DNA of 64,000 nucleotides from Salinilacustrithrix sp003476595. GTDB lineage: Bacteria; Actinomycetota; Acidimicrobiia; Acidimicrobiales; Salinilacustritrichaceae. The position numbers and the translations under genes were made by a program. The stretch lies in NCBI GenBank assembly GCA_963972525.1, contig CAXAUZ010000017.1, positions 1 through 64,000 on the forward strand, read 5' to 3'. Below the pieces are notes generated by a model. It did no database searches, had not been told where the DNA came from, and worked only from the letters and a program-made list of their open reading frames with translations. Every line of letters begins with the position of its first letter. The stretch's first letter is position 1. Below, piece after piece: positions 7,502-16,576 of the stretch.

Positions 7502-7555
7502 ATGCTATGGCTGTACATACTATGAACAGCCATAGCATGAACAGCCACACTATGA
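7502..7555. promoter_or_regulatory. Perfect 13-bp inverted repeat plus third half-site (operator candidate)
   Basis: ATGCTATGGCTGT (7502-7514) is inverted exactly as ACAGCCATAGCAT (7526-7538) across 11 bases. ACAGCCATAGCATGA (7526-7540) is followed directly by the similar ACAGCCACACTATGA (7541-7555). This AT-richer patch fills the gap before the ATPase gene and abuts its GTG start. Confidence 0.6.
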
Positions 7556-7562
7556 TCCGTCC

Positions 7563-8990
7563 GTGGTTTCCGAGGCTGACCGCCGCCAACTCGTCGAGTT
7601 CTTCGACAATCCGGCCGACCGGGCCCTGCTGGGGTTGGTGTACGGCCGGCGACGTATCGGCAAGTCGACGTTGCTGGTCGAGCAGGCCACGGCTCGGGGC
7701 GGATTCTACTTCGAGGCCACGCGCGTTGAAGCTCCCGCCCAGCTTCGACGGCTGGGGGCGGCGGTGGGGGAGTACCAGGGTACGGGGCGGCTGGCGTTCG
7801 ACTCCTGGGAGGAGGCCGTGGACGCGCTGCTCCAGTTGGGCGAGGACGACCCGGTTCCGGTGGTCCTCGACGAGTTCGGACTCATCCTCCAGGCCGACCC
7901 TGCCGTCGACTCGGTGTTGGCCGCGGCCCTCGGCCCGGCGGCTCGAGCACGCCGATCGAGCGCTGCACGGGTGGTGTTGTGCGGGTCGGCGATCGCGATG
8001 ATGCGCGCGCTCACTGCGGGCGAGGCGCCGCTGCGGGGCCGGTCGAGCCTGGAGCTGGTCATGCAACCCGATGACTTCCGGGTCGCAGCGACCCGGCTGC
8101 CGGGCCCGGACTTGGATCTCGCCGTGCGGGTGTTCAGTGTCATCGGGGGAGTGGTCGGCTACGCGACGGACATGGTCGCCTTCGACCTTCCAGGCGACCT
8201 CGACGACTTCGACCGGTGGGTGGTCGAGCGGGTCCTGTCGCCGGCGTCGCCGCTGCATCACGAGGCGACCACGCTGCTCGCCGAGGACCCGACGCTGGCC
8301 GCCTCATCGGACCTGTTGCACCATGCGGTGCTCGGCGCGATCGCGAATGGCGCGGTCACCGCCGGGACCATCTCGACCCAGGTCGGCCGACCGGTGTCGA
8401 ACCTGTCGCCGACCATCAATCGTCTCGTCGACGCCGGCTTCGTTGTTCGTCACGAGGACCCCGTTCGCAAGCAACGGCCCCTCTACGCGTTGGCCGACCC
8501 TTACCTGCAGTTCCACTACGCCGTGCTGGAACCCCATCGCACCGTGCTGCGGTCCCGTGACCTCCACGATGTCTGGGCGAATCGCCTCCGCACGATCTTC
8601 GATGCGCGGGTCCGCGGCCCGGTCTTCGAACAGATGGCGAGGACCTGGGTGGAGCGTTTCGCCGCAGCCGAGGAGCTCGGCGGAGTGATCGATCACGTCG
8701 GGCCGTCGTTCGCGACCATCGACGGGGTCGAACACGAACTCGATGTGGTGGTCGCAGCCGGCGATGGCGCCCCCGCCGAGCGGACCATCGTGGCCATCGG
8801 GGAAGCGAAGGCTGGCGAGACGATCACGGCCCGGCACGTGGCCCGCCTCGAGCGAGCACGGGCCAGCTTCGGTCCACGCGCCAGTGCGGCCAAGCTCCTG
8901 TTGTTCGGAGCCGACTTCGACCTCGGGCCCACAGAGCGTGACCGACCCGACGTGGTCCTCGTCGACCTTTCTCGCCTCCACGGAACCTGA
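7563..8990 (+). CDS. Archaeal-type P-loop ATPase with C-terminal DUF234-like domain
   Basis: 475 residues. Walker A lies at about residues 28-36 (GRRRIGKSTLL) and Walker B near 100 (PVVLDEFGLI); a sensor-like segment (RVVLCGSAIAMM) follows. Residues about 270-320 (AITxGA... TISTQVGRPVSNLSPTINRL then FVVRHEDPVRKQRPLYALAD) form a winged-helix domain. The last 110 residues (FEQMARTWVERFA ... VEHELDVVVA ... IVAIGEAKAG) match the DUF234 region, which has a restriction-endonuclease-like core. Such ATPases are common on archaeal and bacterial mobile elements, with no settled function. The inverted repeat directly upstream suggests self-regulation. Confidence 0.85.
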   Translation: MVSEADRRQLVEFFDNPADRALLGLVYGRRRIGKSTLLVEQATARGGFYFEATRVEAPAQLRRLGAAVGEYQGTGRLAFDSWEEAVDALLQLGEDDPVPVVLDEFGLILQADPAVDSVLAAALGPAARARRSSAARVVLCGSAIAMMRALTAGEAPLRGRSSLELVMQPDDFRVAATRLPGPDLDLAVRVFSVIGGVVGYATDMVAFDLPGDLDDFDRWVVERVLSPASPLHHEATTLLAEDPTLAASSDLLHHAVLGAIANGAVTAGTISTQVGRPVSNLSPTINRLVDAGFVVRHEDPVRKQRPLYALADPYLQFHYAVLEPHRTVLRSRDLHDVWANRLRTIFDARVRGPVFEQMARTWVERFAAAEELGGVIDHVGPSFATIDGVEHELDVVVAAGDGAPAERTIVAIGEAKAGETITARHVARLERARASFGPRASAAKLLLFGADFDLGPTERDRPDVVLVDLSRLHGT

Positions 8991-9337
8991 CCATGGGCGT
9001 CGACACACCGACGCCCATGTGTGGCCCCACGCCGGACCCGAGGCGCACGCGGTGACGTCTCCCTGCGCGGTTCTGCCGGTTTCGGGTGATTGGTGTGGCG
9101 CGGTGGGGTAGGCGCGGTGCTAGCAAGTCGGGCGGAATCGACGGACCGCCCCAAATGGGGCAGACCCTCTCAGGAGAACTGGGGGACCTCTTGCCCCGAC
9201 CCCGCTTGTCGTCGCAGTATGGTACGGACACCTCGCGGGGACGGCGCGTCGAGCCCAGCCCGCGGCTACAGGACGCTCGACCACTGTCTGATCCGCCGCA
9301 TCTGATGAGCGGTGTTCCTCGAGAAGAGGTCAGGTCC
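8991..9337. other. Intergenic leader before the pilus operon
   Basis: No gene is convincing in these 347 bases. As the only sizeable gap upstream of thirteen overlapping genes, it should carry the promoter of the Tad-type operon. A TATGGT sequence at 9218 could be a -10 element, but a well-spaced -35 was not found. Confidence 0.45.
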
Positions 9338-9775
9338 GTGGCCGACGCCGTGCACGCACCCAGAGACGTTCGACATCGGGCAGACGAGCGCGGGTCGGTG
9401 ACCGTCTTCGTTGCCGTCCTCGGCGCCGGCCTCGTCGCAGCCGCCGGGCTGGCCTACGACGGCGCGGCGAAGCTCGGGGGCTTGTCCGAGGCCCGCGAGC
9501 TGGCAGACAACACGGCCCGAGCATGCGCACAGGGGATCTCACCGGCCAGCGTCGGTGGGGGCGCACCGGAGCTGGACCTGACGCTGGCGGAGTCGAAGGC
9601 GACCGACTACCTCGCTCGCGTCGGCTCGCCGGCCTCGACCGTGACCGTCGGGTCGACGTCGTGCACGGTGACGATCGAGCTCACGGTGGCGAAGACCTTG
9701 CTGCCGGGCGAGCCTTTCACCGTGTCGGCGACCGAGACCGCAGACGTTCTGTACGGCGTGGAAGCCGCCCGATGA
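9338..9775 (+). CDS. TadE/TadG-like pilus-assembly protein
   Basis: 145 residues from a GTG start preceded by GAAGAGG at 8 bases. After a short basic leader comes RGSVTVFVAVLGAGLVAAAG, a prepilin-like hydrophobic helix, then an extracytoplasmic domain with a cysteine pair typical of TadE/TadG-like proteins. Residue +5 after the presumed cleavage glycine is phenylalanine, not the glutamate usual in class III prepilins and present in the other pilin-like proteins of this operon. It may therefore remain uncleaved, as in some TadG-like proteins. It is the first gene of the operon and overlaps the next by ATGA. Confidence 0.75.
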   Translation: MADAVHAPRDVRHRADERGSVTVFVAVLGAGLVAAAGLAYDGAAKLGGLSEARELADNTARACAQGISPASVGGGAPELDLTLAESKATDYLARVGSPASTVTVGSTSCTVTIELTVAKTLLPGEPFTVSATETADVLYGVEAAR

Positions 9776-10704
9776 GACGCGTCGCAGCCATCGCTGTCCT
9801 CGCGGCGCTGCTGAGCCCAGCATGTTCCTCCGCCAGCAGCTCCGATAGCGCAGTGTCGACGTCCACGTCGACGTCCTCGTCGACGACGTCGACGACAGAG
9901 GCGGCGCCGGAAGAGGACTCGCCGGCCGACGTGTGGGTCGACCTGTGGGCCGCGGCGACGACCGAGGACTCGACGGCGGCTGACCTGGAGGCGTTCGCGA
10001 CCCCCGAGGTCGCCGCTCAGGTCATGACCATCGCCACGATCGACGAGCGCAACCGACGCCAGGTCCTCAACTCGCCCAACTCCGATCCATCCCAGACGGT
10101 GGGGGAGTCGACGGTCGAGGACTGCGCGTTCCTCACGCCGCCGCAGGCCGAGACGGCAGCGAACTTCTTCCGGGCGACAGGCTCCGTTGATGACACCGGC
10201 ATCTTCCGGTTCGACACGTTCGAGGCCGTCTCACGGACCGGGTGCATCCCCGCGGAACTCAACGAGGCCGTGCTACGTGACTATGCCGACTACTGGGACG
10301 GGTTGAACGAGATCTCGAACCCGCCGGACCCGGACAGCCCGAGGCTCGCCGAGATCGCGGCGGGAGGACATCTGCAGAACCTCCGTCGCTTAACCTCCGA
10401 CGATGCTGCCAACGGCCGCTACTACCGGGACGAGCCGACTCTCCACCCGGAGGTGTCGGAGTGGCGCACGCTCTCGACGGTGGTTGTTCTCGACTGCCAA
10501 GAGACTGACCCCGCGTACGGAGCGTACGACCAGGGCACCGACCAACGGCTGGAAATCGACCCTCCTGCCAAACCAGGCCAACGCGATCTTCGAGAGATCA
10601 CGATGGTGCTTGAGGGCGGGCGCTGGAAGGTCGTCGATCGGCAGGGGAGCACGGACACGACCTGCGAGTTCGCTCCCACTCCACGGGGAGTGCCGGTCGT
10701 ATGA
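9772..10704 (+). CDS. Predicted lipoprotein of the pilus operon
   Basis: 310 residues. A signal peptide ends in the lipobox LLSPACSS, followed by a Ser/Thr-rich stalk (about residues 20-45). The rest is an extracellular domain of unknown family containing several cysteines. The start ATG overlaps the stop of the TadE-like gene and the stop overlaps the next start, so it is translationally coupled within the operon. A lipoprotein co-transcribed with TadE-like genes may help anchor or assemble the pilus at the cell surface; that is inferred from context only. Confidence 0.75.
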   Translation: MRRVAAIAVLAALLSPACSSASSSDSAVSTSTSTSSSTTSTTEAAPEEDSPADVWVDLWAAATTEDSTAADLEAFATPEVAAQVMTIATIDERNRRQVLNSPNSDPSQTVGESTVEDCAFLTPPQAETAANFFRATGSVDDTGIFRFDTFEAVSRTGCIPAELNEAVLRDYADYWDGLNEISNPPDPDSPRLAEIAAGGHLQNLRRLTSDDAANGRYYRDEPTLHPEVSEWRTLSTVVVLDCQETDPAYGAYDQGTDQRLEIDPPAKPGQRDLREITMVLEGGRWKVVDRQGSTDTTCEFAPTPRGVPVV

Positions 10705-11594
10705 GGGCAGCCGTGCGCATTGCCGTGCTTGTTGCGGTCCTGCTGGGGTCGGTGATTGTCCCCGGTTCGCTCGGATCGCCAGCAGGCGCTGGTCACTGCA
10801 CAGGTTCGACCACCAGTCGTGACGACGGCGGTTCCGTGACAGCTGAATGCCATGAGATGTCGCCGGGCCCGCAGCCGGTTTTCGTGGAGTGGTCGGAGGA
10901 GGATCGTTACGCGTATTGGTGCGGTGGCGTGTATTCGGGTGGGGCGTCGGTGGCGGTGGAGTACGAGGGCCGGGCGACCGAGGAACGGGTTGCGTTGAAC
11001 GGTTTCGATCCGTCGGGTGTCTACGACGCGCATCGGGTGACCTGTACCGGGTCCGATGGTGGGTTCTTGTTCTCGGTGGTGTTCTTCGACGAGGTGACGC
11101 CGCCGGTGTCGCCGGAGGTGCTGCGGGCCCAGGCGGAGGCCAGGCTGGTGTTGGCCGAGCCGGTGTTGGGGTCGACGCCGCCGGGGGATGCGCCGGCGGT
11201 GGTGAACACGGACACGTGGTTCTGGGTGGATACGTCGTGGGAGCCGGTGGTCGAGTCCCAGACCCAGGGGTTTGTGACGGTGTCGGTGGCGGCGACTCCC
11301 AAGCGGGTCACGTGGGATCCCCGGGGTGATGGCCGGGCGGTGTTCGTGTGCTTGGGGCCGGGCGAGGTGTTCTCGCCGGAGGTGTTCGAGGCGGGCTCGT
11401 CGTGCACGCACCGGTACGAGCGGACCTCGGTGCGCGAGCCCGACGGGGCGTTCGACGTGACGGCGACGGTCCGGTGGGAGCTGACGTGGGCGATCAACGG
11501 CGCCGATCAGGGGGTGTTCGCGACGGTCGACCGGACCGGCGAGGCCCAGAAGGCGGTGGGTGAGATTCAGGCGGTGGAGGGCAGAACTCAGTGA
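10701..11594 (+). CDS. Secreted protein of the pilus operon
   Basis: 297 residues with a Sec signal peptide (hydrophobic residues 6-25, cleavage near AGA). The mature part has paired cysteines and a Trp/Tyr-rich sequence with predicted beta strands (RYAYWCGG, WFWVDTSWEPVV, RWELTWAI). No known domain was recognised. Proteins of this type occur next to CpaB/TadA genes in other actinobacterial elements, so an outer-surface role in pilus assembly is plausible. Confidence 0.7.
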   Translation: MRAAVRIAVLVAVLLGSVIVPGSLGSPAGAGHCTGSTTSRDDGGSVTAECHEMSPGPQPVFVEWSEEDRYAYWCGGVYSGGASVAVEYEGRATEERVALNGFDPSGVYDAHRVTCTGSDGGFLFSVVFFDEVTPPVSPEVLRAQAEARLVLAEPVLGSTPPGDAPAVVNTDTWFWVDTSWEPVVESQTQGFVTVSVAATPKRVTWDPRGDGRAVFVCLGPGEVFSPEVFEAGSSCTHRYERTSVREPDGAFDVTATVRWELTWAINGADQGVFATVDRTGEAQKAVGEIQAVEGRTQ

Positions 11595-11607
11595 AGCGAG
11601 GCATGAC

Positions 11608-12315
11608 ATGACGACGATGGAGGCGACGGCGACGCCGTCGACGAACGGGTCGCCACGGCGGGTGCCGGTGGGCCTGGATGGCCCGGGGTCGGGGCCGGGC
11701 ACGTCACGTTCTCGTGTCCCGGAGATCGCGTTGGGCGTGCTGGTCCTGGTCGTTTCGGCGTTGGCGGCGTTGTGGTTGTTCCAGTCGTCGACGGATCGCA
11801 CCGGGGTGCTGGCCTTGGCCGGTCCGGTCGAGCGGGGCGAGGTGGTGACCGCCGAGGATCTGGTCACGGTCGAGGTTGCCGCGGACGAGGCGATCGCGGT
11901 GACCCACCCGGGCGACGTGGACGGTGTCGTGGGCCGTGTTGCCCTGGTCGATCTTCCGGCGGGGTCGCTGATCACGTCGTCGCAGGTGGCGTCGGCCGAC
12001 GAGGTGCAGGTGGGGGAGGGGGTTGTCGGGTTGCGGTTGGAGCCGGGGCAGGTGCCGGCGTTGCGGCTCACGCCGGGCACGACGGTGTCGGTGTTGTTGA
12101 CGCCGCCGTCGGCGATGGCCTCGGAGTCGTTGACGGCATCCCAGATCGAGGCGCGCAGCGAGGTGCTGGTCGATGCGGCAACGGTGGTGGACGCCGCAGC
12201 GTTGGGCGGTCAGGGCGAGATGGTGGTGTCGTTGTCGATGACCGAGGACCAGGCCCGCATGGTGGCGTCGGCGGCGACGCTGGGCCGGGTCCGTCTCGTG
12301 CAGGTGGCCCGCTGA
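11608..12315 (+). CDS. cpaB-like: CpaB/RcpC-like SAF-domain protein
   Basis: 235 residues starting MTTMEATA after a GCGAGG ribosome site. A membrane helix lies at about residues 38-58 (PEIALGVLVLVVSALAALWLF). The SAF domain follows (LALAGPVERGEVVTAEDLVT ... GRVALVDLPAGSLITSSQV) and then the CpaB C-terminal beta domain (LRLEPGQVPALRLTPGTTVSV). In Tad systems CpaB is a periplasmic or cell-wall-side assembly factor. Its stop overlaps the next start. Confidence 0.82.
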   Translation: MTTMEATATPSTNGSPRRVPVGLDGPGSGPGTSRSRVPEIALGVLVLVVSALAALWLFQSSTDRTGVLALAGPVERGEVVTAEDLVTVEVAADEAIAVTHPGDVDGVVGRVALVDLPAGSLITSSQVASADEVQVGEGVVGLRLEPGQVPALRLTPGTTVSVLLTPPSAMASESLTASQIEARSEVLVDAATVVDAAALGGQGEMVVSLSMTEDQARMVASAATLGRVRLVQVAR

Positions 12316-13133
12316 TGGGCCTGGTCACGTTCTGTTCGGTTCGGGGCGCTCCGGGCGTGTCGACGACGGCGCTGGCGGTGGCGGCGGCGTGGCCGGTCCG
12401 GGACCGCAGCTTGTTGTTGGAGGCGGACCCGGCCGGGGGTGTGGTGTCGTTGCGCACCGGGATCCCGGCGGATCCGGGGTTGGTGTCGTTGGGGGCGGCG
12501 GCCCGCCATGGCGTGTCGCTTCGGGATCTGTGGGATCACGCCCAGCCGCTGCCCGGGGGCGCGTCCGTGGTGCCCGCCCCGGTGTCCACGGCGGTCGCCG
12601 CCCGGGTGCTGTCGGTCTCGGGGGCTTCGCTGGGGTCGTGGCTGGCGGAGCGCACCGATGTCGATGTGATCGCCGATGCCGGCCGCCTGGTGGCGGGCAG
12701 CCCGGCGGAGGCCTTCGTCGAGCGGTCATCGGTGGTGGTGTTGGTGGCCCGCCCGGTGCTGGACCAGCTCCACCCGGGATCGGGCCTGCTGTTGGGCCTT
12801 CGGGTCCGGCGGGTGCCTGCGGGCTGGTGTCTGGTCGGGGAGGGCCCCCATTCGCCAGGCGAGGTCGAGGACGCCTATGGGGTCCCGGTGTTCGGGGTGG
12901 TCCCGAACGATCCGAGGGGCGCGGCCCTGGTCGGCACGGCCGGACCGGCCCGGAAGCTGTCCCGCACCCCGGTGGTGCGGGCGGCGCACGCCTTGGCAAG
13001 CCACCTGCACGACTGGCTCCACCCGGCCACCGAGGATCCCACCCCCGAGCTCCCGGACCCGGCCGCTGACGCCGAGCCGGCTGCGGTTGAGGTTGTCGAG
13101 GACGGGGTGCGGGGGGCGGTGACAGGGTCGTGA
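12315..13133 (+). CDS. tadZ-like: TadZ/CpaE-like MinD-superfamily protein
   Basis: 272 residues. The N terminus (VTFCSVRGAPGVSTTALAVA) is a degenerate deviant Walker A: the KGGxGKT signature is reduced to RGAPGVSTT, lacking the catalytic lysines. TadZ proteins localise the pilus machinery and many have lost ATPase residues. LLLEADPAGGVVSL corresponds to the A' motif and VDVIADAGRLVAG to Walker B. It sits between cpaB-like and tadA genes with one-base and GTGA overlaps. Confidence 0.8.
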   Translation: MGLVTFCSVRGAPGVSTTALAVAAAWPVRDRSLLLEADPAGGVVSLRTGIPADPGLVSLGAAARHGVSLRDLWDHAQPLPGGASVVPAPVSTAVAARVLSVSGASLGSWLAERTDVDVIADAGRLVAGSPAEAFVERSSVVVLVARPVLDQLHPGSGLLLGLRVRRVPAGWCLVGEGPHSPGEVEDAYGVPVFGVVPNDPRGAALVGTAGPARKLSRTPVVRAAHALASHLHDWLHPATEDPTPELPDPAADAEPAAVEVVEDGVRGAVTGS

Positions 13134-14440
13134 CCGTCGACGCCGGGCTGGTCGAGCGGGTGCATGTGGTGGTGGGGGAGGCGTTGTCGGATCAGGCCCG
13201 CCGGGCCGAGCGGGGCGAGGAGGCCCCGTTGGACGGCCGTTCCCGCCGGCAGCTGGCGATGGCGTTGATCCGCGCCCAGCTCGAGGTCGAGTCCCGGGCC
13301 CGGCTGGGCCGGGCCGAGCCGGTGCTGTCCGAGGCCGAGGAGGACGAGGTGGAACGGGCGGTCCTGAACCGCCTGTTCGGGCTGGCCCGGATCCAGGACT
13401 ACCTCGATGACCCGGACAACACCGACATCACCATCTACGGCCACGACGTGGTGTGGTTGACCAAGCGGGACGGGGCCAAGGTGCCCGGGGAGGCGGTGGC
13501 CGACTCGGATGCCGAGCTGCGCGAGATCATCCAGGCCGCGGCCCGGCGGGGGTCGCTGACGGAGAAGACGTGGGACTCGGCCTCCCCGGACCTGGATCTG
13601 CAGTTGGCCTCCGGGGACCGGCTGCACGCCCTGGGATGGGTCACGTCGCGCCCGGCGGTGTCGATCCGCCGACACAACTTCGATCTTCACCGCCTCAAGC
13701 AGCTGGTCCCCGCCACGGTGTCGCCGTCGCTGTTGCACTTCCTGCGGGCCGCGGTGCGGGCGAAGCTGAACATGATCGTGGCCGGCGAGACCGGCGCCGG
13801 CAAGACCACCTTGTTGCGCTGTCTGATCAACGAGATCGACCCGACCGAGCGGCTGGTGACGATCGAGGACTCCTTGGAGCTGGGCATCTCCCGTTTCGGC
13901 GGTCTGCACCCGGACCTGATCGAGGCCGAGGCCCGGGAGGCCAACACCGAAGGCGTGGGCGCGTATTCGATGGCCAAGCTGGTCCGCCAGACGCTGCGCA
14001 TGAACCCGGACCGTGTCGTGGTCGGTGAGATCCGGGGCCACGAGGTCACGCCCATGCTGCTGGCGATGTCGCAGGGCAACGACGGGTCGATGTCCACGGT
14101 CCATGCCGACTCCTCGGCCGCGGTGTTCTCCCGGCTGGCCATGTACACGGCCATGTCCCCGGAGGGCTTCGGGGCCGAGACCACGGCGTTGATGGTCGCC
14201 AACGCCGTGCACCTCATCGTCCACGTCGCCCGGCTCCCCACCGGCGAGCGGGTGGTCACCTCGGTCCGCGAGGTCCTCGCCGCTGACGGCGCCATGGTCG
14301 TGTCCAACGAGGTGTACGCCCCCGATGCCACCCGGCGGGCGGTGCCGGCCAGCCTCATGTCGGAGTCGACGATGCAACGCCTCGAGGCCGCCGGTTTCGA
14401 TGCGTCGTGGCACCAGCCGTCGCGTGGGGGCTGGGCATGA
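13130..14440 (+). CDS. tadA: TadA-type secretion/pilus ATPase
   Basis: 436 residues, GTG start overlapping the tadZ stop. The N-terminal domain carries YLDDPDNTDITIYGHDVVWL, typical of TadA. Walker A is at about residue 218 (AGETGAGKTTLL), the Asp box follows (VTIEDSLELG), Walker B is near 296 (RVVVGEIRGHE) and the His box is STVHADS. All catalytic motifs are intact, so this hexameric ATPase should drive pilin assembly at the inner side of the membrane. Confidence 0.95.
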   Translation: MTVDAGLVERVHVVVGEALSDQARRAERGEEAPLDGRSRRQLAMALIRAQLEVESRARLGRAEPVLSEAEEDEVERAVLNRLFGLARIQDYLDDPDNTDITIYGHDVVWLTKRDGAKVPGEAVADSDAELREIIQAAARRGSLTEKTWDSASPDLDLQLASGDRLHALGWVTSRPAVSIRRHNFDLHRLKQLVPATVSPSLLHFLRAAVRAKLNMIVAGETGAGKTTLLRCLINEIDPTERLVTIEDSLELGISRFGGLHPDLIEAEAREANTEGVGAYSMAKLVRQTLRMNPDRVVVGEIRGHEVTPMLLAMSQGNDGSMSTVHADSSAAVFSRLAMYTAMSPEGFGAETTALMVANAVHLIVHVARLPTGERVVTSVREVLAADGAMVVSNEVYAPDATRRAVPASLMSESTMQRLEAAGFDASWHQPSRGGWA

Positions 14441-15315
14441 CGGTCCTGGCCGCAGTCGCGGTGGGTGTGCTCGCCGGCCTGGGGACCCTGCTGGTCGTGG
14501 CCGGCCTGCGCCACAACCCGGTCCTGCCCCGACCGTCGACCCGCCCCGCTACCCGTGCCGCTGCCGGTGCTGTTGAGCCTGGCCGGGACCTGGGCTGGCT
14601 GGTCGCCGCCGGTGTCGCCGCCCTGCTGGTCCTTGCCGTGACCGGCTGGCTGGTGGTGGCGGCTGCGGCCGGGGTGGGGGTGTGGTCGTCGCGGGGCCTG
14701 ACCGAGGGTCGACGCCGCGACGTCTCGGCGGTGGCACGGACCGAGGCGATCGCGGTGTGGACCGAACAGATCCGCGACAACATGGCCGCCGCCGCGGGCC
14801 TGGAGCAGGCCCTGTTGGCCTCGGCGGCGCACGCACCGGGCGCGATCGCCCCGGAGATCAGCCGGTTCTGCTCGCGGCTGGAGCGGATGCCGTTGCTCGA
14901 CGCCCTCGACGAGCTGGGCCGGGACCTGGACCACCCGTGCGCCGACATGGTCGTGGTCGCCCTGGCCAACGCGGTGCGGCTCGAAGCCCGGGAGCTGGGC
15001 CCGTTGTTGTCCCGGCTGGCCGTGTTCATCCGCGCCGATGTCCGGATGCGCCTGCGGATCGAGGTGGGCCGGGCCCGGATCCGCACGTCGGCCCGCATCG
15101 TGATCGCCACCACCGTGGCCACCGGGGTGTTCTTGTACGTGTTCTCCCCGAACCTGCTCGCCGCCTACGACAGCTTCGCCGGCCAAGCGTGGCTGGTCGT
15201 GGTCCTTGCCACCTTCGCCGCCGGATTGCGCCTGCTGGCCAGCATGGCGACCGTCACCTACCCGGCCCGGTTCCGGGCCCGCCGCGGCGCCTTCCAGCCC
15301 GGAGCGACGTCATGA
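14437..15315 (+). CDS. tadB: TadB-like inner-membrane platform protein
   Basis: 292 residues from ATG 14437, which overlaps the tadA stop; an earlier in-frame ATG at 14407 lies inside tadA. Hydrophobic helices are at about residues 2-22 and 52-78, then a T2SSF-like helical domain (EQIRDNMAAAAGLEQALLAS ... MPLLDALDELG), and two more helices near the C terminus. It pairs with TadC as the platform on which TadA works. Confidence 0.87.
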   Translation: MTVLAAVAVGVLAGLGTLLVVAGLRHNPVLPRPSTRPATRAAAGAVEPGRDLGWLVAAGVAALLVLAVTGWLVVAAAAGVGVWSSRGLTEGRRRDVSAVARTEAIAVWTEQIRDNMAAAAGLEQALLASAAHAPGAIAPEISRFCSRLERMPLLDALDELGRDLDHPCADMVVVALANAVRLEARELGPLLSRLAVFIRADVRMRLRIEVGRARIRTSARIVIATTVATGVFLYVFSPNLLAAYDSFAGQAWLVVVLATFAAGLRLLASMATVTYPARFRARRGAFQPGATS

Positions 15316-16253
15316 CCGTCTACGCCCTGGCGATCGGCCTCGGGGTCGGGGCCGGCGTGTTGTTGATCATCGCCGGCCTCCGACCCCACCCCGTTCCCCT
15401 CACCGACATCGAGGCCCTGTTGGCCCGCACCGGCACGTCAGTGTCGGCGACACGCACCCGGACCGTCGAGGTCGACCCGACCGGCTGGCGGATCCGGGCC
15501 GGTCGTGCCGGCCTGGGAGTCCTGGGCCGCTTCGGTGTCGACGTCGACGGCCTGCGGGTCAAGCTGTTGCTCCTCGACAAGCCGGTCGAAACCCACGTGT
15601 GGGAGAAGCTGTTCGCCGCCGCCGCCGGGTTCGTGCTTCCCGTGCTCGTCGGCGTCGTCGTGGTCGCCGCCGACGTGACCGTCTCCCCGCTGGTCGTGCT
15701 GGTCGCGTCGATGGTGCTGGCGGTGGCCGGGTTCTTCTACCCGGACCTGCCGTTGAACGAACAGGTCGAGAACCGCCGCCGCGAGTTCCGCCACGCCCTG
15801 TCGTCGTTCCTGGATCTGGTCACCATCATCATGGCCGGCGGTGGCGGCATCGAGACCGCCCTGGTCGGGGCCGCCGATGCCGGTGACGGCTGGGCGTTCG
15901 AGCAGCTCCGTGACGCCCTGCGCCGAGCCCGGCTCACCCGCCGCACCCCGTGGGACACGCTCGCCGCCCTGGGTGACGACCTCGGCATCGCCGAGCTGAC
16001 CGAGCTCGCCGCGGCCGTGTCCCTGGCCGGCGGGCACGGCGCCCGGGTCAAGGACTCCCTGACCGCGAAGGCCGACTCGCTGCGCGCCGCGCTGGCCGCC
16101 GAGGTCGAAGCGGCCGCCGAATCCCAGACCGAGAAGATGATCGTCCCGGTGATGGTGATGATCCTCGGCCTCATCCTGTTCATCGGCTACGGCGCCGTCG
16201 AAGCGATCTCGAACCCCTCAGCCGACCTGATCACCGACGTGTCCGACCGATGA
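15312..16253 (+). CDS. tadC: TadC-like inner-membrane platform protein
   Basis: 313 residues, ATGA overlap with tadB. A membrane helix at the N terminus and two adjacent helices at about residues 97-150 are followed by the T2SSF domain (FLDLVTIIMAGGGGIETALV ... AELTELAAAVSLAGGHGARV) and a final helix (VPVMVMILGLILFIGYGAV). Length and layout fit TadC. Confidence 0.9.
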   Translation: MTVYALAIGLGVGAGVLLIIAGLRPHPVPLTDIEALLARTGTSVSATRTRTVEVDPTGWRIRAGRAGLGVLGRFGVDVDGLRVKLLLLDKPVETHVWEKLFAAAAGFVLPVLVGVVVVAADVTVSPLVVLVASMVLAVAGFFYPDLPLNEQVENRRREFRHALSSFLDLVTIIMAGGGGIETALVGAADAGDGWAFEQLRDALRRARLTRRTPWDTLAALGDDLGIAELTELAAAVSLAGGHGARVKDSLTAKADSLRAALAAEVEAAAESQTEKMIVPVMVMILGLILFIGYGAVEAISNPSADLITDVSDR

Positions 16254-16337
16254 CCACCCCACCCGCCCCCGCCCCCGGCGCGCGGCGCCGGTCCGTTGTT
16301 GTCCCGTCCAGCCCCGATCATGAACAAGGAGAGTCCC

Positions 16338-16553
16338 ATGCCCGCCGCCATCAACCAGCTGCGCCTGCTGATCGAGGTGCAGCTGAACCTGCTCGGCGTC
16401 CGCACCCGCGACGACCGTGGCGCCGTGTCGACCGAGATGGCCGTGGCCATCGGGGTCATGGTCGCCGTCGCCGCCGCCGCCGGCATCATCTTCCTGGCCA
16501 AGGCCCAGTCCAACGCCAACAACATCCCCGACACGGTCAACACGCCCACCTGA
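16338..16553 (+). CDS. Flp-like pilin
   Basis: 71 residues, start supported by AAGGAG 6 bases upstream. A leader of about 31 residues ends in DDRG, followed by AVSTEMAVAIGVMVAVAAAA. The glutamate lies at +5 after the presumed cleavage glycine and a hydrophobic helix follows, the class III prepilin pattern. The short tail (NANNIPDTVNTPT) leaves a very small mature pilin, as for Flp. No prepilin peptidase (TadV/CpaA) is encoded in this window, so a host enzyme is presumably used. Confidence 0.85.
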   Translation: MPAAINQLRLLIEVQLNLLGVRTRDDRGAVSTEMAVAIGVMVAVAAAAGIIFLAKAQSNANNIPDTVNTPT

Positions 16554-16576
16554 ACGCCACGCGTCGGGATGGGGGG

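Noticed and set aside
12875..15186. Long minus-strand frames across tadA-tadC
   Set aside because: The plus strand encodes well-known Tad proteins with intact motifs; the antisense frames are shadows.
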